Notes: generated by a model from the letters alone, not told the origin. Shown: positions 16,966-25,996, counted from the first letter of the stretch. The stretch: DNA of 64,000 bases from Streptomyces vilmorinianum (GCF_005517195.1 NZ_CP040244.1:2436001-2500000), one strand, 5' to 3'. Numbers and translations are program-made.

Positions 16966-17598
16966 ATGACCGCTCTGGCTGTCCGTCCCCTGCTGTCCAC
17001 CGCCGTCGCGACCCTCGCCCTGAGTGGCGTGGCCCTGGCCGGCGCCCCCGCAGCGTTCGCGGCTCCCGGCGACAACGGCGACATCAAGATCCACAGGAAG
17101 GGCACTGTCGAGCCCGATCAGAGCAACCACCCCAAGGTCTGCGAGTTCCACATCGCGGCCTTCAACTTCGACGGTCTCCAGCAGGTCCACTGGGAGATCT
17201 TCAACCAGCCGGGGAGCGGCCCCTTCGTGCGGGAGGGCGACATCACCCTCGACCCCTCGGGTGACGGCTACACCACGGACATGACGCTCCCCGACGGCAT
17301 GTACAAGGTCGAGTGGACCTTCATGGGCCAGCAGGGCGCCAAGAAGAGCAAGGTCTTCAAGGTCGAGTGCGAGAACGGCAACGGCGGAAACGGCTCCACG
17401 AAGCCCCCGCACCACAAGCCTCCGCACCACAAGCCCCCGCACGGTCCGGTCGGCGCGGGTGGTGGCGGCAGTGCCGACACCACGGGCACCGACTCCTCCG
17501 CCTTCGGCGTCGGATCGGCCCTCGCCGCCGGCCTCGCGGGCACGGCCGGCCTGATCCTCATCCGTCGGTCGCGCCGCCGCACCGATGGCGCCGCGTAG
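16966..17598 (+). CDS. Secreted, C-terminally anchored protein preceding a class F sortase
   Basis: This 210-aa protein starts at the ATG at 16966 after GGAGGA. Residues 1-31 are a signal peptide (SGVALAGAPAAFAA). The mature domain (CEFHIAAFNFDGLQQVHWEI, with two Cys) looks like a small beta-sandwich. A His/Pro/Lys linker follows (three KPPHH-like units), then a Gly-rich stretch, a hydrophobic helix (GVGSALAAGLAGTAGLILI) and a basic tail RRSRRR. This is the layout of a sortase substrate, yet no LPXTG or LAXTG is present before the helix; the only similar run is DTTGTD. The downstream sortase gene overlaps it by 14 bp. The function of the domain is unknown. Confidence 0.82.
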   Translation: MTALAVRPLLSTAVATLALSGVALAGAPAAFAAPGDNGDIKIHRKGTVEPDQSNHPKVCEFHIAAFNFDGLQQVHWEIFNQPGSGPFVREGDITLDPSGDGYTTDMTLPDGMYKVEWTFMGQQGAKKSKVFKVECENGNGGNGSTKPPHHKPPHHKPPHGPVGAGGGGSADTTGTDSSAFGVGSALAAGLAGTAGLILIRRSRRRTDGAA

Positions 17599-18346
17599 GT
17601 CCCGTTTCACGCGCAGGCAGCGGCGCCTCCTCCGGCTCACCCGGACGGTGGTGGTGACCCTGTCGCTGGTCGTCGGCGGCATCTGGTGGGCCCAGGACGG
17701 GGAACCGTCGGGTCCACCGGTCGCCGCCGGCCCGGCCACGGCCTCGGGTGCCGCCGCCCCTGCCGTACCCGGGCAGCACCCCGACCAGAAGCCGAAGACG
17801 CAGCCCAGGCCCGAGGCTCCGGCGAAGGCGAAGGCGAAGCCCACGCCCCCGCCCAAGCCGAAGCCGCCGCCCGAGCCTCTGGCCCGCTCGCGCGCCACCA
17901 GGATCGCAGTCCCGGCGATCACCATCGAGGCCCCGGTGATGGACCTGAGGCTCGACGGGTCCGGACAGCTCGGCACACCGCCGGTCGACAACCCCCGGAT
18001 CGTCGGCTGGTACGAGGGCGGCCCCGCCCCAGGCGAACGCGGAACGGCCATCGTCGTCGGCCACCGCGACACCCGTACCGGGCCCGCCATCTTCCTCAAC
18101 CTCAACTCGCTCGCCCCTGGCAACACCGTCCGGGTCGCCCGCGCCGACGGCCGGGTCGCCGTCTTCACGGTCGACAAGGTCCGCACCTACACGAAGGCGG
18201 AGTTCCCCGACGGTGAGGTGTACGGCTCCACGGGACGCCCGGAGCTGAGACTGCTCACCTGCGGCGGATCGTTCGACCCCAAGAAGGGGTACGCGTCGAA
18301 CGTCGTCGTCTTCGCCCACCTCACGGACGTCGACCGCGAGATCTGA
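17585..18346 (+). CDS. Class F sortase
   Basis: This is a 253-aa protein. An N-terminal membrane helix (about 18-36) is followed by a long Pro/Lys/Ala linker (residues 40-100) and the sortase barrel. The active-site His160 is in VVGHRDT and Cys226 in LLTCGGSFD, both class F hallmarks. The segment between the Cys and NVVVFAH (DPKKGYAS) has no Arg, although an Arg is the usual third catalytic residue of sortases, so the Arg may be elsewhere or replaced by Lys. The overlap with the anchored protein argues that this protein is its substrate. The cell wall is the site of action. Confidence 0.9.
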   Translation: MAPRRSRFTRRQRRLLRLTRTVVVTLSLVVGGIWWAQDGEPSGPPVAAGPATASGAAAPAVPGQHPDQKPKTQPRPEAPAKAKAKPTPPPKPKPPPEPLARSRATRIAVPAITIEAPVMDLRLDGSGQLGTPPVDNPRIVGWYEGGPAPGERGTAIVVGHRDTRTGPAIFLNLNSLAPGNTVRVARADGRVAVFTVDKVRTYTKAEFPDGEVYGSTGRPELRLLTCGGSFDPKKGYASNVVVFAHLTDVDREI

Positions 18347-18366
18347 CGCGCCCGCCGCCCTGTCGA

Positions 18367-18401
18367 ACCCCTCGGCCGCCTCCCCGACGCGGCCGAGGGG
18401 T
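18367..18401 (+). terminator. Hairpin terminator after the sortase gene
   Basis: ACCCCTCGGCCGC and GCGGCCGAGGGGT form a perfect 13-bp stem with a 9-nt loop just after the sortase stop. Confidence 0.8.
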
Positions 18402-18512
18402 CGTCGGCGTGTCGGTACGTCGGCATACGCGGCGCGAGCGCTGTCCGGAACGCCCGTCGACAGGGGTGCGCGCCGGGCTGCAGGATCGGGAGGCGGCGGC
18501 TCTGGCGCCCAA

Positions 18513-18531
18513 AAACTAACAGCGCTAGTTT
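18513..18531. promoter_or_regulatory. 19-bp palindromic operator upstream of the aldehyde dehydrogenase gene
   Basis: AAACTAACAGCGCTAGTTT is a near-perfect palindrome 58 bp before the dehydrogenase ATG. It matches in 16 of 19 positions the site at 23610-23628 in front of the acyl-CoA dehydrogenase and its divergent TetR. The TetR encoded at 22914-23582 is therefore the likely ligand. Confidence 0.75.
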
Positions 18532-18589
18532 GGGTCCCGGACGACGAACCGGCCGGTGACGAGAGACCGAAGGACCGAAGGAGCAGCGG

Positions 18590-19981
18590 ATGAAGAGCCA
18601 CGACGCGATGTACATCGGCGGGGAGTGGCGCCCCGCCGCCTCCTCCGACACCATCCCGGTCATCAACCCGGCCGACGAGCAGGTCATCGGCCAGGTCCCG
18701 GCCGGCACCGCCGAGGACGTCGACGCCGCCGTGCGCGCCGCCCGCGCCGCGTTCCCCGCATGGGCCGCCACCCCGCCCGCCGAGCGGGCCGCCCGGATCG
18801 CCGCGCTGCGCGACGCGCTCGCGGCCCGCGCCGAGGAGATCGCCGCCACGGTCACCGCCGAGCTCGGCGCCCCGCCCCAGTTCGCCGCCGCCGTCCACAC
18901 CGGCCTGCCGATCGCCGTCGCCGGATCGTACGCGGAGCTCGCCGCCACCCACTCCTTCGAGGAGAAGGTCGGCAACTCCACCGTCTGCGCCGAGCCCGTC
19001 GGCGTCGTCGGCGCGATCACCCCGTGGAACTACCCGCTCCACCAGATCGTCGCCAAGGTCGCCCCCGCGCTCGCCGCCGGCTGCACCGTCGTCCTCAAGC
19101 CCGCCGAGGACACCCCGCTGACCGCCCAGCTCTTCGCCGAGGCCGTGCACGCGGCGGACCTCCCCGCCGGGGTCTTCAACCTCGTCACCGGCCTCGGCCC
19201 GGTCGTCGGCCAGGCGCTCGCCGAGCACGCGGACGTGGACCTGGTCTCCTTCACCGGCTCCACCGCCGTCGGCAAGCGGATCGGCGCCCTCGCCGGAGGC
19301 GCCGTCAAGCGGGTCGCCCTGGAGCTGGGCGGCAAGTCCGCCAACGTCATCCTGCCGAGCGCCGACCTCGGCAAGGCCGTCGCCGTCGGCATCGCCAACG
19401 TCATGTCCAACTCCGGCCAGACGTGCAGCGCCTGGACCCGGATGCTCGTCCACACCGACCAGTACGACGAGGCGGTGGCCCTCGCCGTCGAGGCCGTCGC
19501 CAAGTACGTTCCCGGCGAGCGCGTCGGCCCCCTCGTCAACGCCAAGCAGCAGCAGCGCGTGCGCGGCTACATCGAGAAGGGCGTGGCCGAGGGCGCCCGT
19601 ATCGTCGCGGGCGGCCCCGAAGCCCCGTGGAAGACCGGCTACTACGTCTCGCCGACCGTCTTCGCCGACGTCACCCCGCAGATGACCATCGCCCAGGAGG
19701 AGATCTTCGGCCCGGTCGTCTCGATCATCCGGTACGAGGACGAGGCCGACGCCCTCGCCATCGCCAACGGGACCGTGTACGGGCTCGCCGGCGCCGTCTG
19801 GGGCGAACCGGAGGCGGCCGTCGCCTTCGCCCGCCGTATGGACACCGGCCAGGTCGACATCAACGGCGGCCGTTTCAACCCGCTGGCCCCGTTCGGCGGT
19901 TACAAGCAGTCGGGTGTGGGCCGCGAACTCGGCGCGCACGGCCTCGCCGAGTACCTCCAGACCAAGTCCCTCCAGTTCTGA
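18590..19981 (+). CDS. NAD(P)+-dependent aldehyde dehydrogenase
   Basis: This 463-aa protein has the ALDH catalytic set: Asn147 in TPWNYPL, Glu245 in LELGGKS, and nucleophile Cys279 in [12 protein letters not shown]. It oxidises an aldehyde to the acid in the cytoplasm; the sequence does not define which one. It is followed by a zinc alcohol dehydrogenase 41 bp downstream, so the pair may convert an alcohol to its acid. The upstream palindrome shared with the acyl-CoA dehydrogenase suggests the acid enters beta-oxidation. The start is supported by the GGAGCAG-type site ahead of 18590. Confidence 0.93.
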   Translation: MKSHDAMYIGGEWRPAASSDTIPVINPADEQVIGQVPAGTAEDVDAAVRAARAAFPAWAATPPAERAARIAALRDALAARAEEIAATVTAELGAPPQFAAAVHTGLPIAVAGSYAELAATHSFEEKVGNSTVCAEPVGVVGAITPWNYPLHQIVAKVAPALAAGCTVVLKPAEDTPLTAQLFAEAVHAADLPAGVFNLVTGLGPVVGQALAEHADVDLVSFTGSTAVGKRIGALAGGAVKRVALELGGKSANVILPSADLGKAVAVGIANVMSNSGQTCSAWTRMLVHTDQYDEAVALAVEAVAKYVPGERVGPLVNAKQQQRVRGYIEKGVAEGARIVAGGPEAPWKTGYYVSPTVFADVTPQMTIAQEEIFGPVVSIIRYEDEADALAIANGTVYGLAGAVWGEPEAAVAFARRMDTGQVDINGGRFNPLAPFGGYKQSGVGRELGAHGLAEYLQTKSLQF

Positions 19982-19996
19982 CCGGCCGAGGCGTAC

Positions 19997-20023
19997 GAGG
20001 AGCAAGAGGAGCAAGAGGAGCAA
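19997..20023 (+). repeat. Three tandem 9-bp units carrying ribosome-binding motifs
   Basis: GAGGAGCAA is repeated three times without interruption, and the final A is the first base of the next gene's ATG. Each copy contains a GAGGAG ribosome-binding core, so the alcohol dehydrogenase start has three phased candidates. Confidence 0.85.
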
Positions 20024-21111
20024 TGAGCGTGGTCCGCGCCGCAGTTCTGCCCGCCGTCGGCTCTCCCCTGGAGATCACCGGCATCGTCCTCCCCGAGCCG
20101 GGACCCGGACAGGTCCGGGTCCGCCTCGCCGCCGCCGGGGTCTGCCACTCCGACCTGTCCCTCTCCAACGGGACCATGCGGGTGCCCGTCCCGGCCGTCC
20201 TCGGCCACGAGGGCGCCGGCACGGTCGTCTCCGTCGGCGAGGGCGTCACACACGTCGCGCCTGGCGACGGCGTCGTCCTCAACTGGGCGCCGTCCTGCGG
20301 CTCCTGCCATCCCTGCTCGCTCGGCGAGGTCTGGCTCTGCGCCGACGCGCTGACCGGGGCCGCGAACATACACGCCACCACCGAGGGCGGCACGGAACTC
20401 CACCCCGGCCTCAACGTGGCCGCCTTCGCCGAGGAGACCGTCGTCGCCGCGGGCTGCGTCCTGCCCGTCCCGGACGGGGTCCCGCTCACGGACGCCGCCC
20501 TGCTCGGCTGCGCGGTGCTCACCGGCTGGGGCGCGATCCACCACTCGGCCCGGGTACGGCAGGGCGAGTCCGTCGCCGTCTTCGGCGTCGGGGGCGTGGG
20601 TCTGGCCACGCTCCAGGCCGCCCGCATCGCGGGCGCCGGGCCGATCGTCGCGGTCGACGTCTCGCCCGAGAAGGAGGCCCTGGCACGGGCCGCCGGGGCG
20701 ACCGAGTACGTCGTCGCCTCCGACACCACCGCCAAGGAGATCCGGAGGCTGACCGGCGGCCAGGGCGCCGACGTGTCCGTCGAGTGCGTCGGCCGCGCCG
20801 CCACCATCCGTACCGCCTGGGACTCCACCCGGCGCGGCGGCCGCACCACGGTCGTCGGCATCGGCGGCAAGGACCAGCAGGTCACCTTCAACGCCCTGGA
20901 GCTCTTCCACTGGGGCCGCACGCTGTCCGGCTGCGTCTACGGCAACTCCGACCCGGCCCAGGACCTGCCCGTCCTCGCCGAGCACATCCGGGCCGGCCGC
21001 CTCGACCTGGGCGCACTGGTCACCGAACGGATCACCCTGGACGGCATCCCGGGCGCCTTCGACAACATGCTCGCCGGCAAGGGCGGCCGCGCTCTCGTCG
21101 TCTTCCCGTAG
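20023..21111 (+). CDS. Zinc-dependent alcohol dehydrogenase (class III-like MDR)
   Basis: This 362-aa medium-chain dehydrogenase has catalytic zinc ligands Cys41 (GVCHSD) and His62 (LGHEGAG), a structural zinc cluster CGSCHPCSLGEVWLC, and a Rossmann motif FGVGGVGLAT. Overall it resembles the long-chain or mycothiol/aryl-alcohol branch of the family. It oxidises an alcohol with NAD(P)+. Its position after the aldehyde dehydrogenase gives a plausible two-step oxidation. Translation starts within a triple repeat of GAGGAGCAA. A strong hairpin follows. Confidence 0.92.
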   Translation: MSVVRAAVLPAVGSPLEITGIVLPEPGPGQVRVRLAAAGVCHSDLSLSNGTMRVPVPAVLGHEGAGTVVSVGEGVTHVAPGDGVVLNWAPSCGSCHPCSLGEVWLCADALTGAANIHATTEGGTELHPGLNVAAFAEETVVAAGCVLPVPDGVPLTDAALLGCAVLTGWGAIHHSARVRQGESVAVFGVGGVGLATLQAARIAGAGPIVAVDVSPEKEALARAAGATEYVVASDTTAKEIRRLTGGQGADVSVECVGRAATIRTAWDSTRRGGRTTVVGIGGKDQQVTFNALELFHWGRTLSGCVYGNSDPAQDLPVLAEHIRAGRLDLGALVTERITLDGIPGAFDNMLAGKGGRALVVFP

Positions 21112-21132
21112 CGGCTCGTGGCCGACGGCGGT

Positions 21133-21163
21133 GCCGGGCGGGAGCGCATCGCTCCCGCCCGGC
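21133..21163. terminator. Bidirectional hairpin between convergent genes
   Basis: GCCGGGCGGGAGCG and CGCTCCCGCCCGGC form a perfect 14-bp stem with a 3-nt loop between the alcohol dehydrogenase and the convergent transporter gene. Confidence 0.85.
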
Positions 21164-21196
21164 GCCTCGCCGCCGAGGGCAGGCCGTCGGTGACGG

Positions 21197-22108
21197 TCAG
21201 ACGGTCTCCACCGCTTCGGGGGTCGGCCGCGTCCGCGGGCGGGAGCGCGAGACCGTCACGCCCGCCAGGCAGAGCGCCCCGCCCGCGAGGGTCAGCGGCC
21301 CCGGCAGCTCACCGAGGAGCATCCACGCCATGACGACCACGATCGCCGGCACGGCGTACGTCGTCGCGCCCATCCGGCCCGCGGTCGTACGGGCCAGGGC
21401 GTAGGCCCAGGTCGTGAAGGCGAGGGCGGTCGGGAACACCCCGAGGTAGACCATGTTCAGGGTCGCGGAGAGTGGCGCCCGGCTCGCCTCGTCGACCAGC
21501 TGCCCGGCGAAGGGCAGACACGCGACCGTACCGACCAGACACCCGAAGGTCGTCACCTGAAGGGCGCTGCCGTGGGCAAGGGCGGGCTTCTGCGCGACGA
21601 CACCACCGGCGTACGCGACCGCCGCCAGCAGGCAGAGCACGACGCCCAGGACCGAGGCGTGGCCCTCGCCGGACATCGACAGCCCGACGGCGACGGCACC
21701 GGCGAAGGACACCGCCATGCCCGCGAGCAGCCGGGGCGGCAGCTTCTCGCCCAGGAAGCGGGCACCGAGCAGCGCGATCAGGATGGGCCCGATGTTCACG
21801 ACCATCGCGGCCGTGCCCGCGTCGACCTCCTGCTCGCCCCAGTTGAGCACCACCATGTACGCGCCGAACCACAGCAGCCCGGAGACCGCGATCCCCGGCC
21901 ACGCCGCCCGGTGCGGCAGCCCCTCGCGCCGTATCAGCAGGACGGCCCCGAGGACGAGAGACCCGGCGAGCAGCCGCCCGAGGGCGAGCGCCCCGGGGGA
22001 GTAGGCGGCCCCGGCGCTGCGGATCGAGACGAAGGCGGAGGCCCACAGGACGACGGTGACACCGGCGGCGGCGAGCGCCAGGCGTGAGGTGGCGCGAGAG
22101 GTGGTCAT
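21197..22108 (-). CDS. EamA/DMT-family transporter
   Basis: This 303-aa protein has ten predicted membrane helices in two EamA halves (ASAFVSIRSAGAAYSPGALALGR in the first; GVVAQKPALAHGSALQVTTFGC at the start of the second). Drug/metabolite transporters of this type export amino acids, nucleosides or small drugs; the substrate is unknown. I take the ATG at 22108 rather than the longer frame, which is not protein-like upstream. The ArsR-like gene lies 32 bp upstream on the same strand, so the two likely form an operon. Confidence 0.9.
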   Translation of the reverse strand: MTTSRATSRLALAAAGVTVVLWASAFVSIRSAGAAYSPGALALGRLLAGSLVLGAVLLIRREGLPHRAAWPGIAVSGLLWFGAYMVVLNWGEQEVDAGTAAMVVNIGPILIALLGARFLGEKLPPRLLAGMAVSFAGAVAVGLSMSGEGHASVLGVVLCLLAAVAYAGGVVAQKPALAHGSALQVTTFGCLVGTVACLPFAGQLVDEASRAPLSATLNMVYLGVFPTALAFTTWAYALARTTAGRMGATTYAVPAIVVVMAWMLLGELPGPLTLAGGALCLAGVTVSRSRPRTRPTPEAVETV

Positions 22109-22140
22109 GGGGCGACCGTAGGTCCTTGACCGTTCGGCGC

Positions 22141-22836
22141 TCACCGCAATATCGCCGGCTCGATGCCCAGCGCCTCTTGCAGCGCCCGCTCCCCGTCGGG
22201 GGTCACCTTCACGGCGCGTTCGGACCCGATCCGTACGCACCAGCCGCTGTCCAGAGCGTGGCGGCACAGCGCAGCGCCCGCGATCCCCGCGAGATGCGGC
22301 TTGCGCTCGGTCCAGTCGAGACAGCCCCGGGCGACGGGCCGCCGCCCCCTGGCCTCCAGGGCGATGCCCCGCTCCCCGAACCACTCGACACCCCGGTCGG
22401 TCAGCGCGAACCCCGTGTCCTGCCGGAGCAGTCCGCGGACGGTCATCGCCTCGGTGATCGCGATCCCGAGCCGTCCGGCGAGATGGTCGTAGCAGGTACG
22501 GCCCCGTGCCATCGCCTGCCCCGAGCTCGCGGCCCGCAGCGTCCGCGGCGGCTCCTTGACGGCGGGCTCGGCGCGGGCCGCCAGGTCCTCGACCAGATGC
22601 GCGATCCCCGGATCGGCGAGGCGCACGTAACGGTGCCTGCCCTGTCGCTCCTCCGCGAGCACCCCTCCGGCGACGAGCTTCCCGAGGTGCTCACTGGCGG
22701 TGGACGGCGCCACGCGCGCGTGCCGGGCGAGCTCCCCGGCGGTCCACGCCCGCCCGTCGAGCAGGGCGAGCAGGAAGGCGGCGCGGGTCTCGTCGGCGAA
22801 CAGGGCGGCGAGGGCGGCGAGGTCTCTGGGTGCCAT
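22141..22836 (-). CDS. ArsR-type winged-helix regulator
   Basis: This 231-aa protein has an N-terminal winged helix (ALFADETRAAFLLALLDGR, ELARHARVAPSTASEHLGKL, then a beta wing RQGRHRYVRLAD). The second half contains several Cys and His residues (CYDHL, CLDWTERKPHLAG, CRHALDSGWC), which could bind metal or sense redox. It is about twice as long as classic ArsR metal sensors, like other long ArsR relatives in actinobacteria. It probably controls the transporter encoded just downstream. Confidence 0.88.
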   Translation of the reverse strand: MAPRDLAALAALFADETRAAFLLALLDGRAWTAGELARHARVAPSTASEHLGKLVAGGVLAEERQGRHRYVRLADPGIAHLVEDLAARAEPAVKEPPRTLRAASSGQAMARGRTCYDHLAGRLGIAITEAMTVRGLLRQDTGFALTDRGVEWFGERGIALEARGRRPVARGCLDWTERKPHLAGIAGAALCRHALDSGWCVRIGSERAVKVTPDGERALQEALGIEPAILR

Positions 22837-22913
22837 GGGACCAGGGTGCCGCAGTCACCGTTCGGCGGCGGCCGAAACGTCCTGCTGCCGCTCGCGGTGC
22901 CGCGACGGCCCGG

Positions 22914-23582
22914 TCACGAGGAACTCCGCGCCGCCCACTGCCCCCGTACCCCTGCCTCGTACTGCAGCGCCAAGCCGTCGAGCAGCGCCCGCAGCCCCGT
23001 GTCGAACGCGCCCTCGTCGACCTTCTTCCGGTGCTCGGCCAGGAGGTGCGCCTGGCCGAGGTGGGGGTAGTCGGCCGGGTCGTAGGCCGTCTCGTCGTCG
23101 ACGAAGCCGCGCGCGAACGAACCCAGCGCCGAGCCCGTGACGAAGTACCGCATCAGCGCGCCGATGTACGTCGCCTGGGCCGGGGGCCAGCCGGCGCGGA
23201 CCATCGCGCCGAAGACCGCGTCGGCCACGCGCAGACCGGCCGGGCGGCGGCCGGGGCCCTGGGCGAGGACCGGGACGATGTTCGGGTGGTCGGCGAGGGC
23301 GGCGCGATAGGAGGCTGCCCAGTCGTGCAGGGCCGTGCGCCAGTCGCGCTCGTCGTCCTCCGCGAACATCGACAGATCGATCTTCGCGCTGACCGCGTCC
23401 GCGACGGCGTCGAGGATCTCGTCCTTCGTGCGGAAGTGGTTGTAGAGGGACGGGCCGCTCACCCCGAGCTCGGCCGCGAGCCGCCGCGTCGAGACCGCGG
23501 CGAGGCCCTCCGCGTCCACGAGCGCGCTCGCCGTCTCGACGATCCGGTCTCTGCTGAGGAGGGGCTTGCGCGGTCGGGCCAT
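22914..23582 (-). CDS. TetR family regulator of acyl-CoA/aldehyde metabolism
   Basis: This 222-aa protein has a TetR helix-turn-helix (LSRDRIVETASALVDAEG, LAAELGVSGPSLYNHFRTKD) and a TetR_C-type ligand domain. Starts at 23582 (MARPRKP), 23591 or 23606 are possible and none has a good ribosome-binding site. It is divergent from an acyl-CoA dehydrogenase with a 19-bp palindrome (23610-23628) between them. The same palindrome precedes the aldehyde dehydrogenase at 18590, which makes this a small local regulon repressor, probably released by an acyl-CoA. Confidence 0.9.
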   Translation of the reverse strand: MARPRKPLLSRDRIVETASALVDAEGLAAVSTRRLAAELGVSGPSLYNHFRTKDEILDAVADAVSAKIDLSMFAEDDERDWRTALHDWAASYRAALADHPNIVPVLAQGPGRRPAGLRVADAVFGAMVRAGWPPAQATYIGALMRYFVTGSALGSFARGFVDDETAYDPADYPHLGQAHLLAEHRKKVDEGAFDTGLRALLDGLALQYEAGVRGQWAARSSS

Positions 23583-23609
23583 GGCGCACATAGTAGGCCT
23601 GCGCACTGG

Positions 23610-23628
23610 AAACTAGCAGTGCTAATTT
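23610..23628. promoter_or_regulatory. 19-bp palindromic operator between tetR and acyl-CoA dehydrogenase genes
   Basis: AAACTAGCAGTGCTAATTT lies 28 bp upstream of the tetR start and 40 bp upstream of the acyl-CoA dehydrogenase GTG. It is nearly identical to the site at 18513-18531; the shared consensus is AAACTARCAGYGCTARTTT. Confidence 0.8.
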
Positions 23629-23667
23629 AAAGCCTCCGAAGGTCGTCGTCCGAAGGTCGGTGTCGCA

Positions 23668-24819
23668 GTGAACCTGGAGCTCAGCGAGGAACAGGAAGCC
23701 GTACGGCAGCTCGCCGAGGACTTCGTCGCGCGCGAGGTCACCCCGTACGCCGTCGAGTGGGACCGCGGCGAGAGCGTCGACCGGTCGATCGTGAAGAAGC
23801 TCGGCTCCGTCGGCTTCCTCGGCCTCACGATCCCGGAGGAGTACGGCGGCTCGGGCGGCGACCACCTCGCCTACTGTCTGGTGACCGAGGAGCTCGGGCG
23901 CGGCGACTCCTCCGTGCGCGGCATCGTCTCCGTCTCGCTCGGCCTCGTCGCCAAGACCGTCGCGTCCTGGGGGAGCGAGGAGCACAAGCGCGCCTGGCTG
24001 CCCCGGCTCGCCGCGGGCGAGGCCATCGGCTGCTTCGGGCTGACGGAGCCCGGCACCGGTTCGGACGCCGGCAACCTCGCCACCAGGGCCGTCCGCGACG
24101 GGGACACGTACGTCGTCAACGGCTCGAAGATGTTCATCACCAACGGCACCTGGGCCGATGTCGTGCTGCTCTTCGCCCGCACCAACGACACCCCCGGCCA
24201 CAGGGGCGTCTCCGCGTTCCTCGTCCCCACCGACACCCCCGGCCTCACCCGCCGCACCATCCACGGCAAGCTCGGCCTGCGCGGCCAGGCGACGGCCGAA
24301 CTGGTCCTGCAGGACGTCCGCGTCCCCGCCTCGGCGATGCTGGGCCCCGAGGGCAAGGGCTTCTCCATCGCCATGTCCGCCCTGGCCAAGGGCCGGATGT
24401 CGGTCGCCGCCGGCTGCGTCGGGATCGCGCAGGCGGCCCTCGACGCGGCCGTGCGCTACGCGGGGGAGCGCGAGCAGTTCGGCAAGCCCATCGCCTCGTA
24501 CCAGCTGGTGCAGGAGCTCATCAGCGACATCGCCGTCGACGTGGACGCGGCCCGGCTGCTGACCTGGCGGGTCGCCGATCTGATCGACCGGGGCCAGGAA
24601 TTCGCCACCGCCGCGTCGAAGGCCAAGCTGTACGCCTCCGAGGCCGCGGTGCGCGCCGCGAACAACGCCCTGCAGGTCTACGGCGGCTACGGCTACATCG
24701 ACGAGTACCCGGTCGGCAAGCTGCTGCGCGACGCCCGCGTGATGACGCTGTACGAGGGCACCAGTCAGATCCAGAAGCTGATCATCGGGCGGGCGCTGAC
24801 CGGCGTATCGGCGTTCTGA
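23668..24819 (+). CDS. Acyl-CoA dehydrogenase
   Basis: The GTG at 23668 gives MNLELSEEQEAVRQL, a canonical start for this family. The 383-aa protein includes the FAD-binding GCFGLTEPGTGSDAG, VNGSKMFITNGTWAD, and the catalytic Glu in LYEGTSQIQKL near the C-terminus. It introduces the alpha,beta double bond into an acyl-CoA, passing electrons to ETF. Chain preference is not predictable; short or branched substrates are common for this group. The divergent TetR and shared operator indicate substrate-induced expression. Confidence 0.95.
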   Translation: MNLELSEEQEAVRQLAEDFVAREVTPYAVEWDRGESVDRSIVKKLGSVGFLGLTIPEEYGGSGGDHLAYCLVTEELGRGDSSVRGIVSVSLGLVAKTVASWGSEEHKRAWLPRLAAGEAIGCFGLTEPGTGSDAGNLATRAVRDGDTYVVNGSKMFITNGTWADVVLLFARTNDTPGHRGVSAFLVPTDTPGLTRRTIHGKLGLRGQATAELVLQDVRVPASAMLGPEGKGFSIAMSALAKGRMSVAAGCVGIAQAALDAAVRYAGEREQFGKPIASYQLVQELISDIAVDVDAARLLTWRVADLIDRGQEFATAASKAKLYASEAAVRAANNALQVYGGYGYIDEYPVGKLLRDARVMTLYEGTSQIQKLIIGRALTGVSAF

Positions 24820-24854
24820 GCCCCGAGGCCCGAGGCCCCCGGACGCCCGCATCT

Positions 24855-24870
24855 CTAAGCGCTTGCTCAG
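24855..24870. promoter_or_regulatory. Operator upstream of the TetR gene at 24918
   Basis: CTAAGCGCTTGCTCAG is a 6-4-6 imperfect dyad located 47 bp before the tetR ATG. An identical 16-bp sequence occurs at 26033-26048 upstream of the MaoC gene, so both are presumably bound by the same TetR. Confidence 0.8.
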
Positions 24871-24917
24871 CTTCGTTGTATGGTGTTGGTCCTGACGGCT
24901 GGAGTGAGGGGCGAACG

Positions 24918-25547
24918 ATGAGCGTGGCGGAGGAGACGCCCGGCGGCGAGGACATGCCGTGGGGCGAGGTCACGCCCGAGGCGGCGCGGCGGCTGCTGGT
25001 CGCCGCCGTCGAGGCGTTCGCCGAGCGCGGGTACCACGCCACCACGACCCGGGACATCGCGGGCCGGGCGGGGATGAGCCCGGCCGCGCTCTACATCCAC
25101 TACAAGACCAAGGAAGAGCTGCTCCACCGGATCAGCCGCATCGGTCACGACAAGGCCCTGGAGATCCTCCGGGCCGCCGCCGACGGCGAGGGTACGGCGG
25201 GTGAGCGGCTCGCCGACGCCGTCCGCTCCTTCGTGCGCTGGCACGCCGAGCGGCACACCACCGCGCGCGTCGTCCAGTACGAGCTCGACGCCCTCGGCCC
25301 CGAGCACCGCACCGAGATCGTGGCGCTGCGCCGCGAGAGCGACGCCGCCGTGCGCCGGATCATCAACGAGGGCGTGGCGGCCGGGGAGTTCGACGTACCG
25401 GACGTCCCGGGCACCACGGTGGCCGTGCTCTCCCTCTGCATCGACGTCTCGCGCTGGTTCAACACGCAGGGCCGCCGGACCCCGGACGAGGTCGGCGCGC
25501 TCTACGCCGACCTCGTGCTGCGGATGGTCGGCGCTCAGAAGAAGTAG
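24918..25547 (+). CDS. TetR family regulator (acyl-CoA type)
   Basis: This 209-aa protein has a helix-turn-helix at about residues 20-65 ([42 protein letters not shown]) and a C-terminal half of the kind found in regulators of beta-oxidation genes ([24 protein letters not shown]). Its 3' end overlaps the convergent MaoC gene by 13 bp. The same 16-bp operator stands before this gene and before MaoC, so it likely represses both and responds to an acyl-CoA. Confidence 0.92.
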   Translation: MSVAEETPGGEDMPWGEVTPEAARRLLVAAVEAFAERGYHATTTRDIAGRAGMSPAALYIHYKTKEELLHRISRIGHDKALEILRAAADGEGTAGERLADAVRSFVRWHAERHTTARVVQYELDALGPEHRTEIVALRRESDAAVRRIINEGVAAGEFDVPDVPGTTVAVLSLCIDVSRWFNTQGRRTPDEVGALYADLVLRMVGAQKK

Positions 25548-25996
25548 CGGGAGACCGACTCGGCGACGCAGACAGGCTTGTCGCCGCCCTCGCGCTCCAC
25601 CGTCACGGTCGCCGTCACCTGCACACCGCCGCCGGCCTCCGTCACCTCGGTCAGGACGGCGCTCGCGCGCAGCCGCGAGCCGACCGGCACGGGCGCCGGG
25701 AAACGCACCTTGTTGGTGCCGTAGTTGAGGCCCATCCTCATGCCCTCGACGCGCATGATCTGCGGGACCAGCGTCGGCAGCAGCGACAGCGTCAGATAGC
25801 CGTGCGCGATGGTCTTCCCGAACGGCCCGGTCGCCGCCCGCTCCGGGTCCACATGGATCCACTGGTGGTCACCGGTCGCCTCGGCGAACAGGTCGATCCG
25901 CTTCTGCTCGATCTCCAGCCAGTCGCTGTGACCCAGCTGCTCACCGACTCCGGCGCGCAGCTCCTCGGCGGAGGTGAAGATCCTCGGCTCGGCCAT
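25535..25996 (-). CDS. MaoC-like enoyl-CoA hydratase
   Basis: This 153-aa single hot-dog protein has the hydratase-2 motif: [15 protein letters not shown], with catalytic Asp and His, followed by [16 protein letters not shown]. It hydrates trans-2-enoyl-CoA to 3-hydroxyacyl-CoA, the step after acyl-CoA dehydrogenase, whose gene is 1.2 kb away. The CTAAGCGCTTGCTCAG operator lies 37 bp upstream of the ATG. It is convergent with and overlaps the TetR gene, so the TetR and its target end in each other. Confidence 0.93.
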   Translation of the reverse strand: MAEPRIFTSAEELRAGVGEQLGHSDWLEIEQKRIDLFAEATGDHQWIHVDPERAATGPFGKTIAHGYLTLSLLPTLVPQIMRVEGMRMGLNYGTNKVRFPAPVPVGSRLRASAVLTEVTEAGGGVQVTATVTVEREGGDKPVCVAESVSRYFF

